Of a DNA stretch of 64,000 nucleotides, positions 19,199 through 28,120 are shown piece by piece. Position 1 is the first letter of the stretch. Each line of letters opens with the position of its first letter. The translations under genes and the position numbers were made by a program. This DNA is from Cupriavidus sp. IDO. Its GTDB lineage: Bacteria > Pseudomonadota > Gammaproteobacteria > Burkholderiales > Burkholderiaceae. Under the pieces are notes generated by a model, which was not told where the DNA came from, ran no database searches, and saw nothing but the letters and a program-made list of their open reading frames with translations. The stretch spans positions 16,736-80,735 of the forward strand of contig NZ_JWMA01000182.1 of the NCBI RefSeq assembly GCF_000812465.1. The letters run 5' to 3'.

Positions 19199-19696
19199 AT
19201 GCAAAGCGAAACTGCCGATCAGGCCGGCGCCGGGGCCGACGCGGCGCGCGCCGGCTGGCTGAGGATCCTGGCTATGGCGCAGACGGACGCGCTCGACGCG
19301 GCTTACGCCAGCCTGAATGAGGCGATCCCGGTGCCCGCTTACCGCCTGCTGCGCAAGCCGGAATCCGGCATGGCGATGGTGCGTGCCCGCGCGGGCGGAA
19401 CCGGGGCGCAGTTCAACCTGGGGGAGATCACGGTCACGCGCTGCGCGGTCGTGCTGGACGACGCCGATGCCGGCGGCACGGCCGGCGTGGCCTATGTGCA
19501 GGGCCGCAGCCCGCGCCACGCCGAGCAGGCCGCCGTACTGGATGCCATGCTCCAGCGTCCCGCCTGGCACCAGCGCGTTCAGGACATCGTGCTGGCGCCG
19601 CTGGCCCGCGCCTTTGCCGAACGCGCGGCACATGACGCCGCCACCGCCGCCCAGACGCGCGTCGAATTCTTCACGATGGTCCGCGGGGAGGACTGA
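19199..19696 (+). CDS. phnG: C-P lyase core complex subunit PhnG
   Basis: A 165-residue subunit of the PhnGHIJ complex, which transfers the phosphonate to the C1 of ATP's ribose. The start is the ATG at 19199 with AGGGG five bases upstream; ATG 19196 and GTG 19193 are in frame but too close to that site. Recognisable PhnG segments are RLLRKPESGMAMVRARAGG, FNLGEITVTRC and the C-terminal VEFFTMVRG. It heads phnGHIJKLM. Confidence 0.92.
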   Translation: MQSETADQAGAGADAARAGWLRILAMAQTDALDAAYASLNEAIPVPAYRLLRKPESGMAMVRARAGGTGAQFNLGEITVTRCAVVLDDADAGGTAGVAYVQGRSPRHAEQAAVLDAMLQRPAWHQRVQDIVLAPLARAFAERAAHDAATAAQTRVEFFTMVRGED

Positions 19697-19697
19697 G

Positions 19698-20315
19698 ATG
19701 CCGATTACCCAACCGATCCCGTCCACGCCGACGACTTCGCTGCTGCCGGGCTTCGACAACCCCGTCGACGATGCACAGCAGGTGTTTCGCGCCACGCTGG
19801 AAGCGTTTGCCCATCCGGGCCGCCTGGCAACCCTGCCCGTCACCAGCGGCCTGCCCGATGGCCTGTCGCCGGCGCTAGCCGCGTTGCTGCTGACCCTGGC
19901 CGATCCCGATACGCCGGTCTGGCTGCCTGCCGACGTGCCCGCCGCGGCGCGCGCGTTCCTGCGCTTCCACTGCGGCTGCCCGCTGACGGAGGACCTGGGT
20001 GCCGCAACGTTCGTGTGCGTGCCCGCCGGCCATGCCATGCCCGACCTCGCGGACTGCGCGCAGGGCGAGCCGGCCTTTCCGGACCGCTCGGCCACCCTGA
20101 TGGTGGAGGTGGCATCGCTCACCGACGGCGACACGCTCACGCTGCGCGGCCCCGGCATCGAGACCACGCAAACGCTGCGCGTCGCCGGCCTGCCCGCCGG
20201 CTTCCGCGCGAGCTGGCGGGCCAACAACGCCGGCTTTCCGCTCGGCGTGGACCTGCTGCTGGCCAGCGGCGACCGATTCTGCGCGCTGACGCGCACCACG
20301 CACGTGGAGGACTGA
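19698..20315 (+). CDS. phnH: C-P lyase core complex subunit PhnH
   Basis: A 205-residue PhnH starting one base after the phnG stop. It has the typical start LLPGFDNPVDDAQQVFRATLEAFAHPG, the middle LRGPGIETTQTL and the C-terminal GFPLGVDLLLA. PhnH is the dimeric subunit of the core complex. Tight gene spacing on both sides supports stoichiometric expression. Confidence 0.93.
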   Translation: MPITQPIPSTPTTSLLPGFDNPVDDAQQVFRATLEAFAHPGRLATLPVTSGLPDGLSPALAALLLTLADPDTPVWLPADVPAAARAFLRFHCGCPLTEDLGAATFVCVPAGHAMPDLADCAQGEPAFPDRSATLMVEVASLTDGDTLTLRGPGIETTQTLRVAGLPAGFRASWRANNAGFPLGVDLLLASGDRFCALTRTTHVED

Positions 20316-20316
20316 G

Positions 20317-21450
20317 ATGTACGTAGCCGTCAAAGGAGGCGAACGCGCCATCCTGAACTCCTACCAGATGCTCGATGCGTACCGCCGTGGCGACACCTCG
20401 GTGCCGGAACTCACGCTCGCGCAGATCCGCGAACAGATGCCGCTGGCGGTGTCGCGCGTGATGGCCGAGGGTTCGCTGTACGACCCGCGCCTGGCCGCGC
20501 TGGCGCTGAAGCAGGCGGCCGGCGACCAGATCGAGGCAATCTTTCTGCTGCGCGCATATCGCACCACGCTCGCGCGCTTCGGCTATACGCGCCCCGTCGA
20601 TACCGGCGCGATGCGCCTGCAACGCCGGATCTCGTCCACATTCAAGGACGTGCCGGGCGGCCAGGTGCTCGGGCCGACCTACGACTACACGCAGCGCCTG
20701 CTGGATTTCTCGCTCGAAGCAGAGCGCGATCCCGCGCCGCTGCCGCCGTCGGCGGAACCCCTCGCCGCCGGCATGCCGCGCGTGACGGGCCTGCTGGAAG
20801 CTGACGAACTAGTCGAGGCCGACGACATTCCGGCCGGCGACCCCACCCCGCCGGACCTGACGCGCGAACCGCTTACGTTCCCCGCCAGCCGCGCGGCTCG
20901 CCTGCAGAACCTGGCGCGCGCCGACGAAGGCTTCCTGCTCTCGATGGGCTACTCCACGCAGCGCGGCTACGGCAACTCGCACCCGTTCGCGGCCGAGATC
21001 CGCTATGGCACGGCTGAAGTCGAGCTGTTCGTGGAAGAACTCGGTTTCGCGGTCACCATCGGCGAAGTCGAGCTGACCGAATGCCAGATGGTGAGCCAGT
21101 TTGCCGGCAATGCCGACGAGGCCCCGCGCTTCACGCGTGGCTATGGGCTGGTGTTCGGCTACAACGAGCGCAAGGCGATGTCGATGGCGCTGGCGGATCG
21201 CGCCATGCGCGCCGAAGAGCTTGGCGAAGCGGCCGATGCCCCGGCCAACGATATCGAGTTCATGCTGTACCACAGCGACAACGTCGAGGCCTCGGGCTTC
21301 GTGCAGCACCTGAAGCTGCCCCACTACGTGGACTTCCAGGCCAACCTGGAACTGCTGCGGCGCCTGCGTGCGGAACAGGATGCGGCCAGCCCCGCTGCCA
21401 CGCCGCAACCCCTGCCGAAACAACAGCCCCAAGAGGAGACGCTGGCATGA
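20317..21450 (+). CDS. phnI: C-P lyase core complex subunit PhnI
   Basis: A 377-residue PhnI starting one base after the phnH stop. PhnI alone acts as a purine nucleosidase; with PhnG, PhnH and PhnL it forms alpha-D-ribose 1-phosphonate 5-triphosphate (family knowledge). The N-terminus YVAVKGGERAILNSYQML and the segments GYSTQRGYGNSHPFAAEIR and MLYHSDNVEASGFVQHLKLPHYVDFQ are hallmark sequences. The C-terminal ~25 residues are Pro/Gln-rich and variable. It overlaps phnJ by ATGA. Confidence 0.95.
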   Translation: MYVAVKGGERAILNSYQMLDAYRRGDTSVPELTLAQIREQMPLAVSRVMAEGSLYDPRLAALALKQAAGDQIEAIFLLRAYRTTLARFGYTRPVDTGAMRLQRRISSTFKDVPGGQVLGPTYDYTQRLLDFSLEAERDPAPLPPSAEPLAAGMPRVTGLLEADELVEADDIPAGDPTPPDLTREPLTFPASRAARLQNLARADEGFLLSMGYSTQRGYGNSHPFAAEIRYGTAEVELFVEELGFAVTIGEVELTECQMVSQFAGNADEAPRFTRGYGLVFGYNERKAMSMALADRAMRAEELGEAADAPANDIEFMLYHSDNVEASGFVQHLKLPHYVDFQANLELLRRLRAEQDAASPAATPQPLPKQQPQEETLA

Positions 21451-22352
21451 GTCAGGTCAACGCCACCCCGAATCCGGGCGCCGTCGCCCGCGACGAGCAC
21501 TACAACTTCGGCTATCTCGACGAGTCGACCAAGCGCGTGCTGCGCCGCGCGCTGCTCAAGGCCGTGGCGATTCCCGGCTACCAGGTGCCGTTCGGCAGCC
21601 GCGAAATGCCGCTGCCCTACGGCTGGGGCACGGGCGGCATCCAGGTCACCGCCGCGATCATCGGCAAGCAGGACGTGCTCAAGGTGATCGACCAGGGTTC
21701 GGACGACACCACCAACGCCATCAATATCCGCCGCTTCTTCGGCCGCGTCACCGGCGTGCAGACCACCGAGCGCACCGCCGAGGCCAGCATCATCCAGACC
21801 CGCCACCGCATTCCCGAGACGCCGCTGCGCGCGGGCCAGACGATGGTGTACCAGGTGCCCATTCCCGAGCCGCTGCGCTGGCTGGAGCCGAGCGAGCGCG
21901 AGACCCGCACCATGCACGCGCTGGCCGAGTACGGCGCGATGCACGTCAAGCTCTATGAGGACATTGCCCATCACGGGCATATCGCCACCACCTACGACTA
22001 CCCCGTGGTCGTCAACCAGCGCTACATGATGCGGCCGTCGCCGATCCCCAAGTTCGACAATCCCAAGCTCGACCGCAGCCCCGCACTGATGCTGTTCGGC
22101 GCCGGGCGCGAGAAGCGCGTCTATGCCGTGCCGCCGTATACCTCGGTGAAAAGCCTGGACTTTGCCGACCATCCGTTCACCGTGGAGAAGTGGTCCAGCT
22201 GCTGCGCGCAGTGCGGCGCCACCGACAGCTATCTCGATGAAATAATCACCGACGATGCCGGCACGCGCATGTTCGTGTGCTCGGACACCGAGTACTGCGC
22301 CGACCGCCAGACCGCACAAGCCGTGAAGGCGGCCGCCGGAGGTGCCCAATGA
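21447..22352 (+). CDS. phnJ: Carbon-phosphorus lyase PhnJ (radical SAM)
   Basis: A 301-residue enzyme that cleaves the C-P bond of ribose 1-phosphonate 5-phosphate, releasing the alkane and leaving the 1,2-cyclic phosphate. The unusual iron-sulfur motif C253-x2-C256-x21-C278 is intact, and C284, five residues on, matches the catalytic thiyl cysteine (C272 in E. coli). An extra cysteine, C252, precedes the cluster. It overlaps phnI and phnK by 4 bases at each end. All features needed for activity appear present. Confidence 0.96.
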   Translation: MSQVNATPNPGAVARDEHYNFGYLDESTKRVLRRALLKAVAIPGYQVPFGSREMPLPYGWGTGGIQVTAAIIGKQDVLKVIDQGSDDTTNAINIRRFFGRVTGVQTTERTAEASIIQTRHRIPETPLRAGQTMVYQVPIPEPLRWLEPSERETRTMHALAEYGAMHVKLYEDIAHHGHIATTYDYPVVVNQRYMMRPSPIPKFDNPKLDRSPALMLFGAGREKRVYAVPPYTSVKSLDFADHPFTVEKWSSCCAQCGATDSYLDEIITDDAGTRMFVCSDTEYCADRQTAQAVKAAAGGAQ

Positions 22353-23125
22353 GCGCGACCCCGCTGCTGTCGGTGCGCAGCCTCACGCGCACCTGGGACG
22401 GCGTGCATGGCTGCCATGACGTCAGCTTCGACCTCTATCCTGGCGAGCTGCTCTGCGTGGTGGGCGAATCGGGCTCCGGCAAGAGCACGCTGCTGCAGGC
22501 ACTGTCGATGCAGGCCCCGCCGCAGCGTGGCAGCGTCAGCTATGACATGCGCGAGTCCGGCCTGACCGACCTGGCCACGCTATCCAGCGCGCGCATGCGC
22601 CTGCTGGCCCGCACCGACTGGGGCTTCGTGCGCCAGCATGCCCGCGACGGCCTGCGCATGCAGGTCAGCGCCGGCGCCAACATCGCCGAGCGCCTGATGG
22701 CCGTGGGCGAGCGCCACTACGGCAACCTGCGCGAAGTGGCCGGCGCCTGGCTCGAGAAAATGGAAATCGACCTGGCGCGCCTGGATGATGTCCCCACCAC
22801 CTTCTCGGGTGGCATGCAGCAGCGCCTGCAGATCGCGCGCAACCTGGTCACGCACCCGCGCCTGGTGTTCATGGACGAGCCCACGGCATCGCTCGACGTC
22901 TCAGTGCAGGCCCGCCTGCTGGACCTGTTGCGCCGCCTGGTGACCGACCTCGGCCTCGCCGCCGTCCTCGTCACGCACGACCTCGCCGTGGCGCGCCTGC
23001 TGGCGCACCGCACGCTGGTCATGCAGGGCGGCCGCGTGGTGGAGCAAGGCCTGACCGACCAGATCCTCGACGACCCGCAGCACCCGTACACGCAGTTGCT
23101 GGTCTCCTCCATCCTGCAGGGCTGA
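22349..23125 (+). CDS. phnK: C-P lyase associated ABC ATPase PhnK
   Basis: A 258-residue ABC-type ATPase that docks on the PhnGHIJ core. Walker A GESGSGKST is at 39-47, signature FSGGMQQRLQIAR, Walker B LVFMDEPTASLDVSVQ, and H-loop VTHDLAV. Starts inside the phnJ stop (ATGA). The C-terminal DDPQHPYTQLLVSS is shared with peptide-type ABC ATPases, as usual for PhnK. It is not a transporter subunit. Confidence 0.94.
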   Translation: MSATPLLSVRSLTRTWDGVHGCHDVSFDLYPGELLCVVGESGSGKSTLLQALSMQAPPQRGSVSYDMRESGLTDLATLSSARMRLLARTDWGFVRQHARDGLRMQVSAGANIAERLMAVGERHYGNLREVAGAWLEKMEIDLARLDDVPTTFSGGMQQRLQIARNLVTHPRLVFMDEPTASLDVSVQARLLDLLRRLVTDLGLAAVLVTHDLAVARLLAHRTLVMQGGRVVEQGLTDQILDDPQHPYTQLLVSSILQG

Positions 23126-23130
23126 CGACG

Positions 23131-23856
23131 ATGCCATCCGAAAACGCACAGAAGCTGGTCGAGGTCCGCGGCCTCGGCAAGATGTTCACGCTGCACAACC
23201 AGGGCGGCATTCGCCTGCCGGTGCTGCGTGCGATCGATTTCGACGCCGCGCGCGGCGAATGCCTGGTCCTGTCCGGTCCCTCGGGCACCGGCAAGAGCAC
23301 GCTCCTGCGCTGCCTGTACGGCAACTACCTGGCCACCGAAGGCACCATCCGCCTGCGCGACACCAGCGTCGATGCCGAGCCGTGGGTCGAGCTGACCAAC
23401 GCCCCCGAGCAACGCGTGCTGAAGCTGCGCCGAGACGTGATCGGCTACGTCAGCCAGTTCCTGCGCGCGATTCCGCGCGTTTCCGCGCTGGACGTCGTGG
23501 CGGATCCATTGCAGCAGCGCGGCGCCAGCCACGAGGAAGCCCGTGCAGGCGCCGCGGCGCTGCTGGCCCGCCTGAACCTGCCGCGCCGCCTGTGGGACCT
23601 GCCGCCGGCCACATTCTCGGGCGGCGAACAGCAGCGCGTGAACATCGCGCGCGGCCTGATCGGCGGCCATCCGATCCTGTTGCTCGACGAACCGACTGCA
23701 TCGCTCGACGCCGACAACCGCGCGGTGGTGATCGAGTTGATCCGTGAAGCGCTGGCCGAAGGCCGTGCCCTGATCGGCATCTTTCACGACGAAGCCGTGC
23801 GCGATGCCGTCGCCACCCGCCTGCTGCCTCTGCAGCCGGCCACCGCCCTCGCCTGA
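23131..23856 (+). CDS. phnL: C-P lyase associated ABC ATPase PhnL
   Basis: A 241-residue ABC-type ATPase starting 5 bases after phnK. Walker A GPSGTGKST is at 49-57, with FSGGEQQRVNIARGLIGGHP and LLLDEPTASLD downstream and FHDEAVR in place of the usual H-loop. The order and sequence match PhnL, which assists formation of the ribose-phosphonate intermediate. Confidence 0.94.
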   Translation: MPSENAQKLVEVRGLGKMFTLHNQGGIRLPVLRAIDFDAARGECLVLSGPSGTGKSTLLRCLYGNYLATEGTIRLRDTSVDAEPWVELTNAPEQRVLKLRRDVIGYVSQFLRAIPRVSALDVVADPLQQRGASHEEARAGAAALLARLNLPRRLWDLPPATFSGGEQQRVNIARGLIGGHPILLLDEPTASLDADNRAVVIELIREALAEGRALIGIFHDEAVRDAVATRLLPLQPATALA

Positions 23857-23879
23857 TTCGAATCCGGAACGGAGCCGAC

Positions 23880-25100
23880 ATGTCTGCCACCTATCTGACG
23901 CACGCTACCCTGGTGCTGCCCGACCGCGTCCTGCATGACAGCGCACTACTGATCGAGGACGGCTGTATCGCCGCCATCGAACCCGCGCCGTCCGCCGTGC
24001 CCGCCTACGCCACCGTGATCGACCTGCACGGCCACATGGTGATGCCGGGCCTGATCGACGTGCACTGCGACGCCATCGAGAAGGAAGCCGAGCCGCGCGC
24101 CAACGTGATGTTCCCGCTGGACTTCGCCGTGGCCCAGGTGGACCGCCGCAACGCCGCGGCCGGCATCACCACGCCGTATCACGCGCTGTCGTTCGCCGGC
24201 AACCAGTTCGGCGTGCGCAACGTCGACACCGCGGCCACGCTGGTGCGCACGGTGGCTGCGTATCGCGAGCACAGCCTGGTCGACAACCGCATCCACTGCC
24301 GCTATGAAGTGACCGACGCCAGCGCCGTGCCCGTGCTCGAAATGCTGATGGCCGAGGGCGTGGTGGACCTGCTGTCCGTCATGGACCACTCGCCGGGCCA
24401 GGGCCAGTTCAAGACAATGGAGGCCTACCTCGCCTACATGATGGGCAACCACGGCATGAGCCGCGAAGAGGCCACCAATGCCGCCGCGAAGAAAGCCGCG
24501 GCGCTGGACGGCGCGCATGAACGCGTCAACCGGCTGGTGGAAAAGGCGCATCGACTCGGCATTCCCACCGCCAGCCATGACGACGACTCGCCGCAGCGCA
24601 TCGCCGCCATGCGCGCGCTGGGCGTGCGCATGAGCGAGTTCCCGATCAACGTGGAGACCGCGCAAGCCGCCTGCGCGCAAGCGCTGCCGACCATCCTCGG
24701 CGCGCCCAATGTGCTGCGGGGCAAGAGCCAGAGCGGGTCCATGCGCGCGATCGATGCCATCCAGGCGGGCGTGGGGACGATCCTGTGCTCCGACTACCAG
24801 CCCTCGACCCTGATTGCCGCGGCGTATGCCGCCGCGCGCCTGGCCGACCTGCCGCTCAATGAAGCGGTGGCCCTGGTCACCGCCAACCCTGCCGATGCCT
24901 GCCTGCTGTCTGACCGCGGCCGCCTGGTGCCCGGCGCACGCGCGGACGTGATCGCCGTGTCCGGCGTGGCCGGCCAGCCGATGGTCACCCACACGTGGTC
25001 GCATGGGCGGCTGGTGTTTGCTGCCGGCTATCCGTCGATGCGGCATGTGGCCGCCGCCGAGGTTCCGGCAGCCGGGCATGCCATGCGTGCAATGGCCTGA
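23880..25100 (+). CDS. phnM: Alpha-D-ribose 1-methylphosphonate 5-triphosphate diphosphatase
   Basis: A 406-residue amidohydrolase that removes pyrophosphate from the ribose-phosphonate 5-triphosphate before C-P cleavage. Metal motif MPGLIDVHCDAIEKE, TASHDDDSPQR, ILGAPNVLRGKSQSG and LCSDYQPS are canonical. It is the last gene of the C-P lyase operon, 23 bases after phnL, and is followed by a hairpin. A diverged paralogue lies in the opposite operon. Confidence 0.95.
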   Translation: MSATYLTHATLVLPDRVLHDSALLIEDGCIAAIEPAPSAVPAYATVIDLHGHMVMPGLIDVHCDAIEKEAEPRANVMFPLDFAVAQVDRRNAAAGITTPYHALSFAGNQFGVRNVDTAATLVRTVAAYREHSLVDNRIHCRYEVTDASAVPVLEMLMAEGVVDLLSVMDHSPGQGQFKTMEAYLAYMMGNHGMSREEATNAAAKKAAALDGAHERVNRLVEKAHRLGIPTASHDDDSPQRIAAMRALGVRMSEFPINVETAQAACAQALPTILGAPNVLRGKSQSGSMRAIDAIQAGVGTILCSDYQPSTLIAAAYAAARLADLPLNEAVALVTANPADACLLSDRGRLVPGARADVIAVSGVAGQPMVTHTWSHGRLVFAAGYPSMRHVAAAEVPAAGHAMRAMA

Positions 25101-25121
25101 GCGGCGGGCGTCATGCCCCGG

Positions 25122-25149
25122 ACCGGACTCGGCACCCGTCGGGTCCGGT
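25122..25149 (+). terminator. Hairpin after phnM
   Basis: ACCGGAC (25122-25128) pairs with GTCCGGT (25143-25149), followed by TTTCCC. It starts 21 bases after the phnM stop and is a plausible end of the C-P lyase transcript. The rest of the 355-bp gap to kdgD holds an operator-like site at 25368 but no gene. Confidence 0.5.
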
Positions 25150-25367
25150 TTCCCTTCGTGTTGCGTTGTCTGACAACACTTGGCAAGCCTGGCAGTTTTG
25201 CCGGGCGCGTTTCTTCGGCCTGCGCGAGTGGCGCCGCAAGCCTCACTTCTGGCTCAGAAAATGCCTAATTCTGCCCTTGAACCGCAGAATCCAGCGCCTC
25301 TTCATTTCTCATAATTCTCAGGTAAACCCGTAAGCCCAGACAGCCGGCTTGCCTTGCGAACTTTCTT

Positions 25368-25387
25368 GTCATACGATGACTGATAAC
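25368..25387. promoter_or_regulatory. Candidate GntR operator before kdgD
   Basis: GTCATACGATGAC (25368-25380) followed by TGATAAC. The inner TCATACGATGA palindrome is repeated at 30850 beside the gntR gene and at 31728 after it. It lies about 70 bp before the kdgD start, suitable for repression by the FadR-type regulator at 30937. Confidence 0.6.
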
Positions 25388-25455
25388 TCGGATGTCATGG
25401 AGAACCGAGTCGACCACAAACATCACCGGGCCCTCGGCCCGCTCAGGAATTCGCA

Positions 25456-26370
25456 ATGCTCGCACCCAACGAACTCAAGAAGATCGTCTCTGAAGGACTG
25501 CTTTCGTTTCCCGTCACCGACTTTGACCGGGCGGGCAATTTCGCGCCGAAGTCCTATGCGGAACGCCTGGAATGGCTGGCCCCCTATGGCGCCACCGCCC
25601 TGTTCGCGGCCGGCGGCACTGGGGAATTCTTCTCGCTGACGCCGGACGACTACTCCGCTGTGGTCGACACCGCCGTGCAGACCTGCGCGGGCAAGGTGCC
25701 CATCCTCGCGGGCGCCGGCGGCCCTACCCGGACCGCAATTGCCTATGCACAGGAAGCGCAGCGCCTTGGCGCCGCCGGCGTCCTGCTGCTGCCGCACTAC
25801 CTGACCGAAGCCAGCCAGGACGGTATTGCCGCGCATGTCGAAGAGCTCTGCAAGGCCGTGGACATCGGCGTGATCGTCTACAACCGTGCCAATTCGAAGC
25901 TCGACGCCGCGCACCTGGCCACGCTGGCTGACCGCTGCCCGAACCTGATCGGCTTCAAGGATGGCGTCGGCGACATCGAGGCCATGGTGAGCATCCGCCG
26001 CAAGCTTGGCGACCGCTTCTCCTACCTGGGCGGCTTGCCTACCGCGGAGGTTTACGCCGCGGCATACAAGGCGCTCGGCGTGCCGGTCTACTCCTCCGCT
26101 GTCTTCAACTTCATCCCGAAGACCGCGATGGACTTCTACCGCGCCATCGCCGCGGACGACCACGAAACCGTCGGCCACCTGATCGATACATTCTTCCTGC
26201 CTTACCTGGCCATCCGCAACCGCAAGGCCGGCTACGCCGTGAGCATCGTCAAGGCGGGCGCAAAGCTCGTCGGCCGCGATGCGGGCCCCGTGCGTGCGCC
26301 GCTGACGGACCTGACGGACGAGGAAGCGGACGCGCTTGGCGCCCTCATCAGCAAGCTCGGCCCGCAGTAA
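25456..26370 (+). CDS. kdgD: 5-dehydro-4-deoxyglucarate dehydratase
   Basis: A 304-residue DHDPS/NAL-fold lyase that dehydrates and decarboxylates 5-keto-4-deoxyglucarate to 2,5-dioxopentanoate. The Schiff-base Lys168 is in GFKDGVGD and the conserved Tyr142 in VIVYNRANS. GGTGEFFSLT is the KdgD form of the phosphate/carboxylate loop. It is followed by a terminator and then the dehydrogenase for its product, which supports this assignment over other DHDPS relatives. Confidence 0.93.
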   Translation: MLAPNELKKIVSEGLLSFPVTDFDRAGNFAPKSYAERLEWLAPYGATALFAAGGTGEFFSLTPDDYSAVVDTAVQTCAGKVPILAGAGGPTRTAIAYAQEAQRLGAAGVLLLPHYLTEASQDGIAAHVEELCKAVDIGVIVYNRANSKLDAAHLATLADRCPNLIGFKDGVGDIEAMVSIRRKLGDRFSYLGGLPTAEVYAAAYKALGVPVYSSAVFNFIPKTAMDFYRAIAADDHETVGHLIDTFFLPYLAIRNRKAGYAVSIVKAGAKLVGRDAGPVRAPLTDLTDEEADALGALISKLGPQ

Positions 26371-26423
26371 GCCGGAGCCTGCCGGTCGCGGGGCGCCTCC
26401 GTGGCCGGCAGCCAGACGATACC

Positions 26424-26449
26424 AACGGGCCTGAAGCGCCCGTTTTTGT
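26424..26449 (+). terminator. Intrinsic terminator between kdgD and the dehydrogenase
   Basis: AACGGGC (26424-26430), loop CTGAAGC, GCCCGTT (26438-26444), then TTTG. A good rho-independent signal, unexpectedly placed between two consecutive pathway genes. Confidence 0.7.
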
Positions 26450-26530
26450 GCTTTTCAGATGACGTGTGCCGCTTTGCGCTGCCACGTCCCTGACACCCTG
26501 GCCCCGAAACCAGCCGAAAAGGAAACACCC

Positions 26531-28102
26531 ATGACCATTACCGGCGACATGCTGATCGGCGCGCAATCCGTGCGCGGCACCGAATCCCTGCTGCAAGCCA
26601 TCAATCCCGCCACCGGCGAAACGCTGGGCCCCGATTTCGGGGGCGGCGGCAACGCCGAAGTGAACCGCGCCTGCGAACTTGCCGAAGCAGCGTTCGACAC
26701 CTACCGCGCTACCACGCCGCAACAGCGCGCGGCCTTCCTCGAATCGATTGCCAGCGGCATCGAAGCGCTGGGCGACACGCTGATCCAGCGTGCGCACCTG
26801 GAAAGCGCACTGCCCATCGCGCGCCTGCAGGGTGAGCGCGGCCGCACCGCCAACCAGTTGCGCCTGTTCGCGAGCATTCTGCGCGATGGCCGCTGGCAGA
26901 ACGCCACCTTCGACAGCGCCCTGCCCGAGCGCAACCCGCCGCGCCCCGACCTGCGCATGCAACGGATCGCCGTGGGGCCGGTCGTCGTGTTCGGCGCCAG
27001 CAATTTCCCGCTGGCCTTCTCCGTGGCTGGCGGCGACACGGCTTCGGCCCTGGCCGCCGGATGCCCGGTCATCGTCAAGGCACACTCGGCACATCTCGGC
27101 ACGTCCGAGCTGGTCGGCCGCGTGATCCGGAAAGCCGTGGCGGATGCCGGACTGCCGGAAGGCGTGTTCTCACTGCTGGTTGGCGCGGGCAATGTGGTCG
27201 GCACCGCGCTGGTGTCGCATCCCGCCGTGCAGGCAGTCGGCTTCACCGGCTCGCGCGCCGGCGGACTGGCGCTGCTGCATGCTGCCAACAGCCGGCCGCA
27301 GCCGATTCCGGTCTATGCCGAGATGAGCAGCATCAACCCGGTGTTCCTCCTGCCTTCGGCGCTGGCCGCGCGCGGCGAAGACATTGGCCGCCAGCTGGTG
27401 GACTCGCTGGTCATGGGTGTCGGCCAGTTCTGCACCAATCCCGGCCTGGTCATTGCGATCGATGGCTCCGCGCTGGACGGCTTCCGCCAGGCAGCGGTAA
27501 AGGCCCTGGCGGACAAACCCGCCGCAGCCATGCTGACGCCAGGCATCCACCGCGCCTATGAGCAGGGTGTGGCGCAACTGTGCGCGCTCGATGGCATCCA
27601 TGCGATCGGCGCCGGCGCGGCTGGCGACGGTCCGAACCGCGCCCGCCCCGCATTGTTCGAAACCACCGCAGAGCGCTTCCTTGCCGACGAGAGGATGCAG
27701 GCCGAAGTCTTCGGCCCGGCCTCGACGCTGGTGGTCTGCCGCGACGCGGCCGAGATGCTCGCACTTGCGCGCCAGCTCGAAGGCCAGCTCACCGCCACGC
27801 TGCAAGCCGACGATGCCGACCACGCCATCGCGGCGGACCTGCTGACCGTGCTGGAGCGCAAGGTCGGGCGCGTGCTCTACAACGGGTATCCCACGGGCGT
27901 TGAAGTCTCGTACGCGATGGTGCATGGCGGGCCGTTCCCGGCTACGTCGGACACGCGCACGACTTCGGTGGGCGCGAGCGCCATTGACCGATTCCTGCGG
28001 CCGGTGTGCTACCAGAACCTGCCGGATGCGCTGTTGCCTCTAGCGTTGCGGGATGGGAATCCGCTGGGGGTGTGGCAGTTGAGGGATGGGAAGGTCGCGT
28101 AG
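26531..28102 (+). CDS. 2,5-dioxovalerate (alpha-ketoglutarate semialdehyde) dehydrogenase
   Basis: A 523-residue aldehyde dehydrogenase of the long type typical of oxoglutarate-semialdehyde dehydrogenases. Catalytic Cys301 is in GVGQFCTNPG, the general-base Glu is in VYAEMSSINPVF, and the cofactor region is VFGASNFPLAFSVAGGDTASALAAG, a family hallmark. It converts the KdgD product to 2-oxoglutarate with NAD(P)+. The start at 26531 follows AAAAGGAAA. Downstream lies repeat copy C. Confidence 0.92.
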   Translation: MTITGDMLIGAQSVRGTESLLQAINPATGETLGPDFGGGGNAEVNRACELAEAAFDTYRATTPQQRAAFLESIASGIEALGDTLIQRAHLESALPIARLQGERGRTANQLRLFASILRDGRWQNATFDSALPERNPPRPDLRMQRIAVGPVVVFGASNFPLAFSVAGGDTASALAAGCPVIVKAHSAHLGTSELVGRVIRKAVADAGLPEGVFSLLVGAGNVVGTALVSHPAVQAVGFTGSRAGGLALLHAANSRPQPIPVYAEMSSINPVFLLPSALAARGEDIGRQLVDSLVMGVGQFCTNPGLVIAIDGSALDGFRQAAVKALADKPAAAMLTPGIHRAYEQGVAQLCALDGIHAIGAGAAGDGPNRARPALFETTAERFLADERMQAEVFGPASTLVVCRDAAEMLALARQLEGQLTATLQADDADHAIAADLLTVLERKVGRVLYNGYPTGVEVSYAMVHGGPFPATSDTRTTSVGASAIDRFLRPVCYQNLPDALLPLALRDGNPLGVWQLRDGKVA

Positions 28103-28120
28103 CGTAGTCCTGAGGGATCG

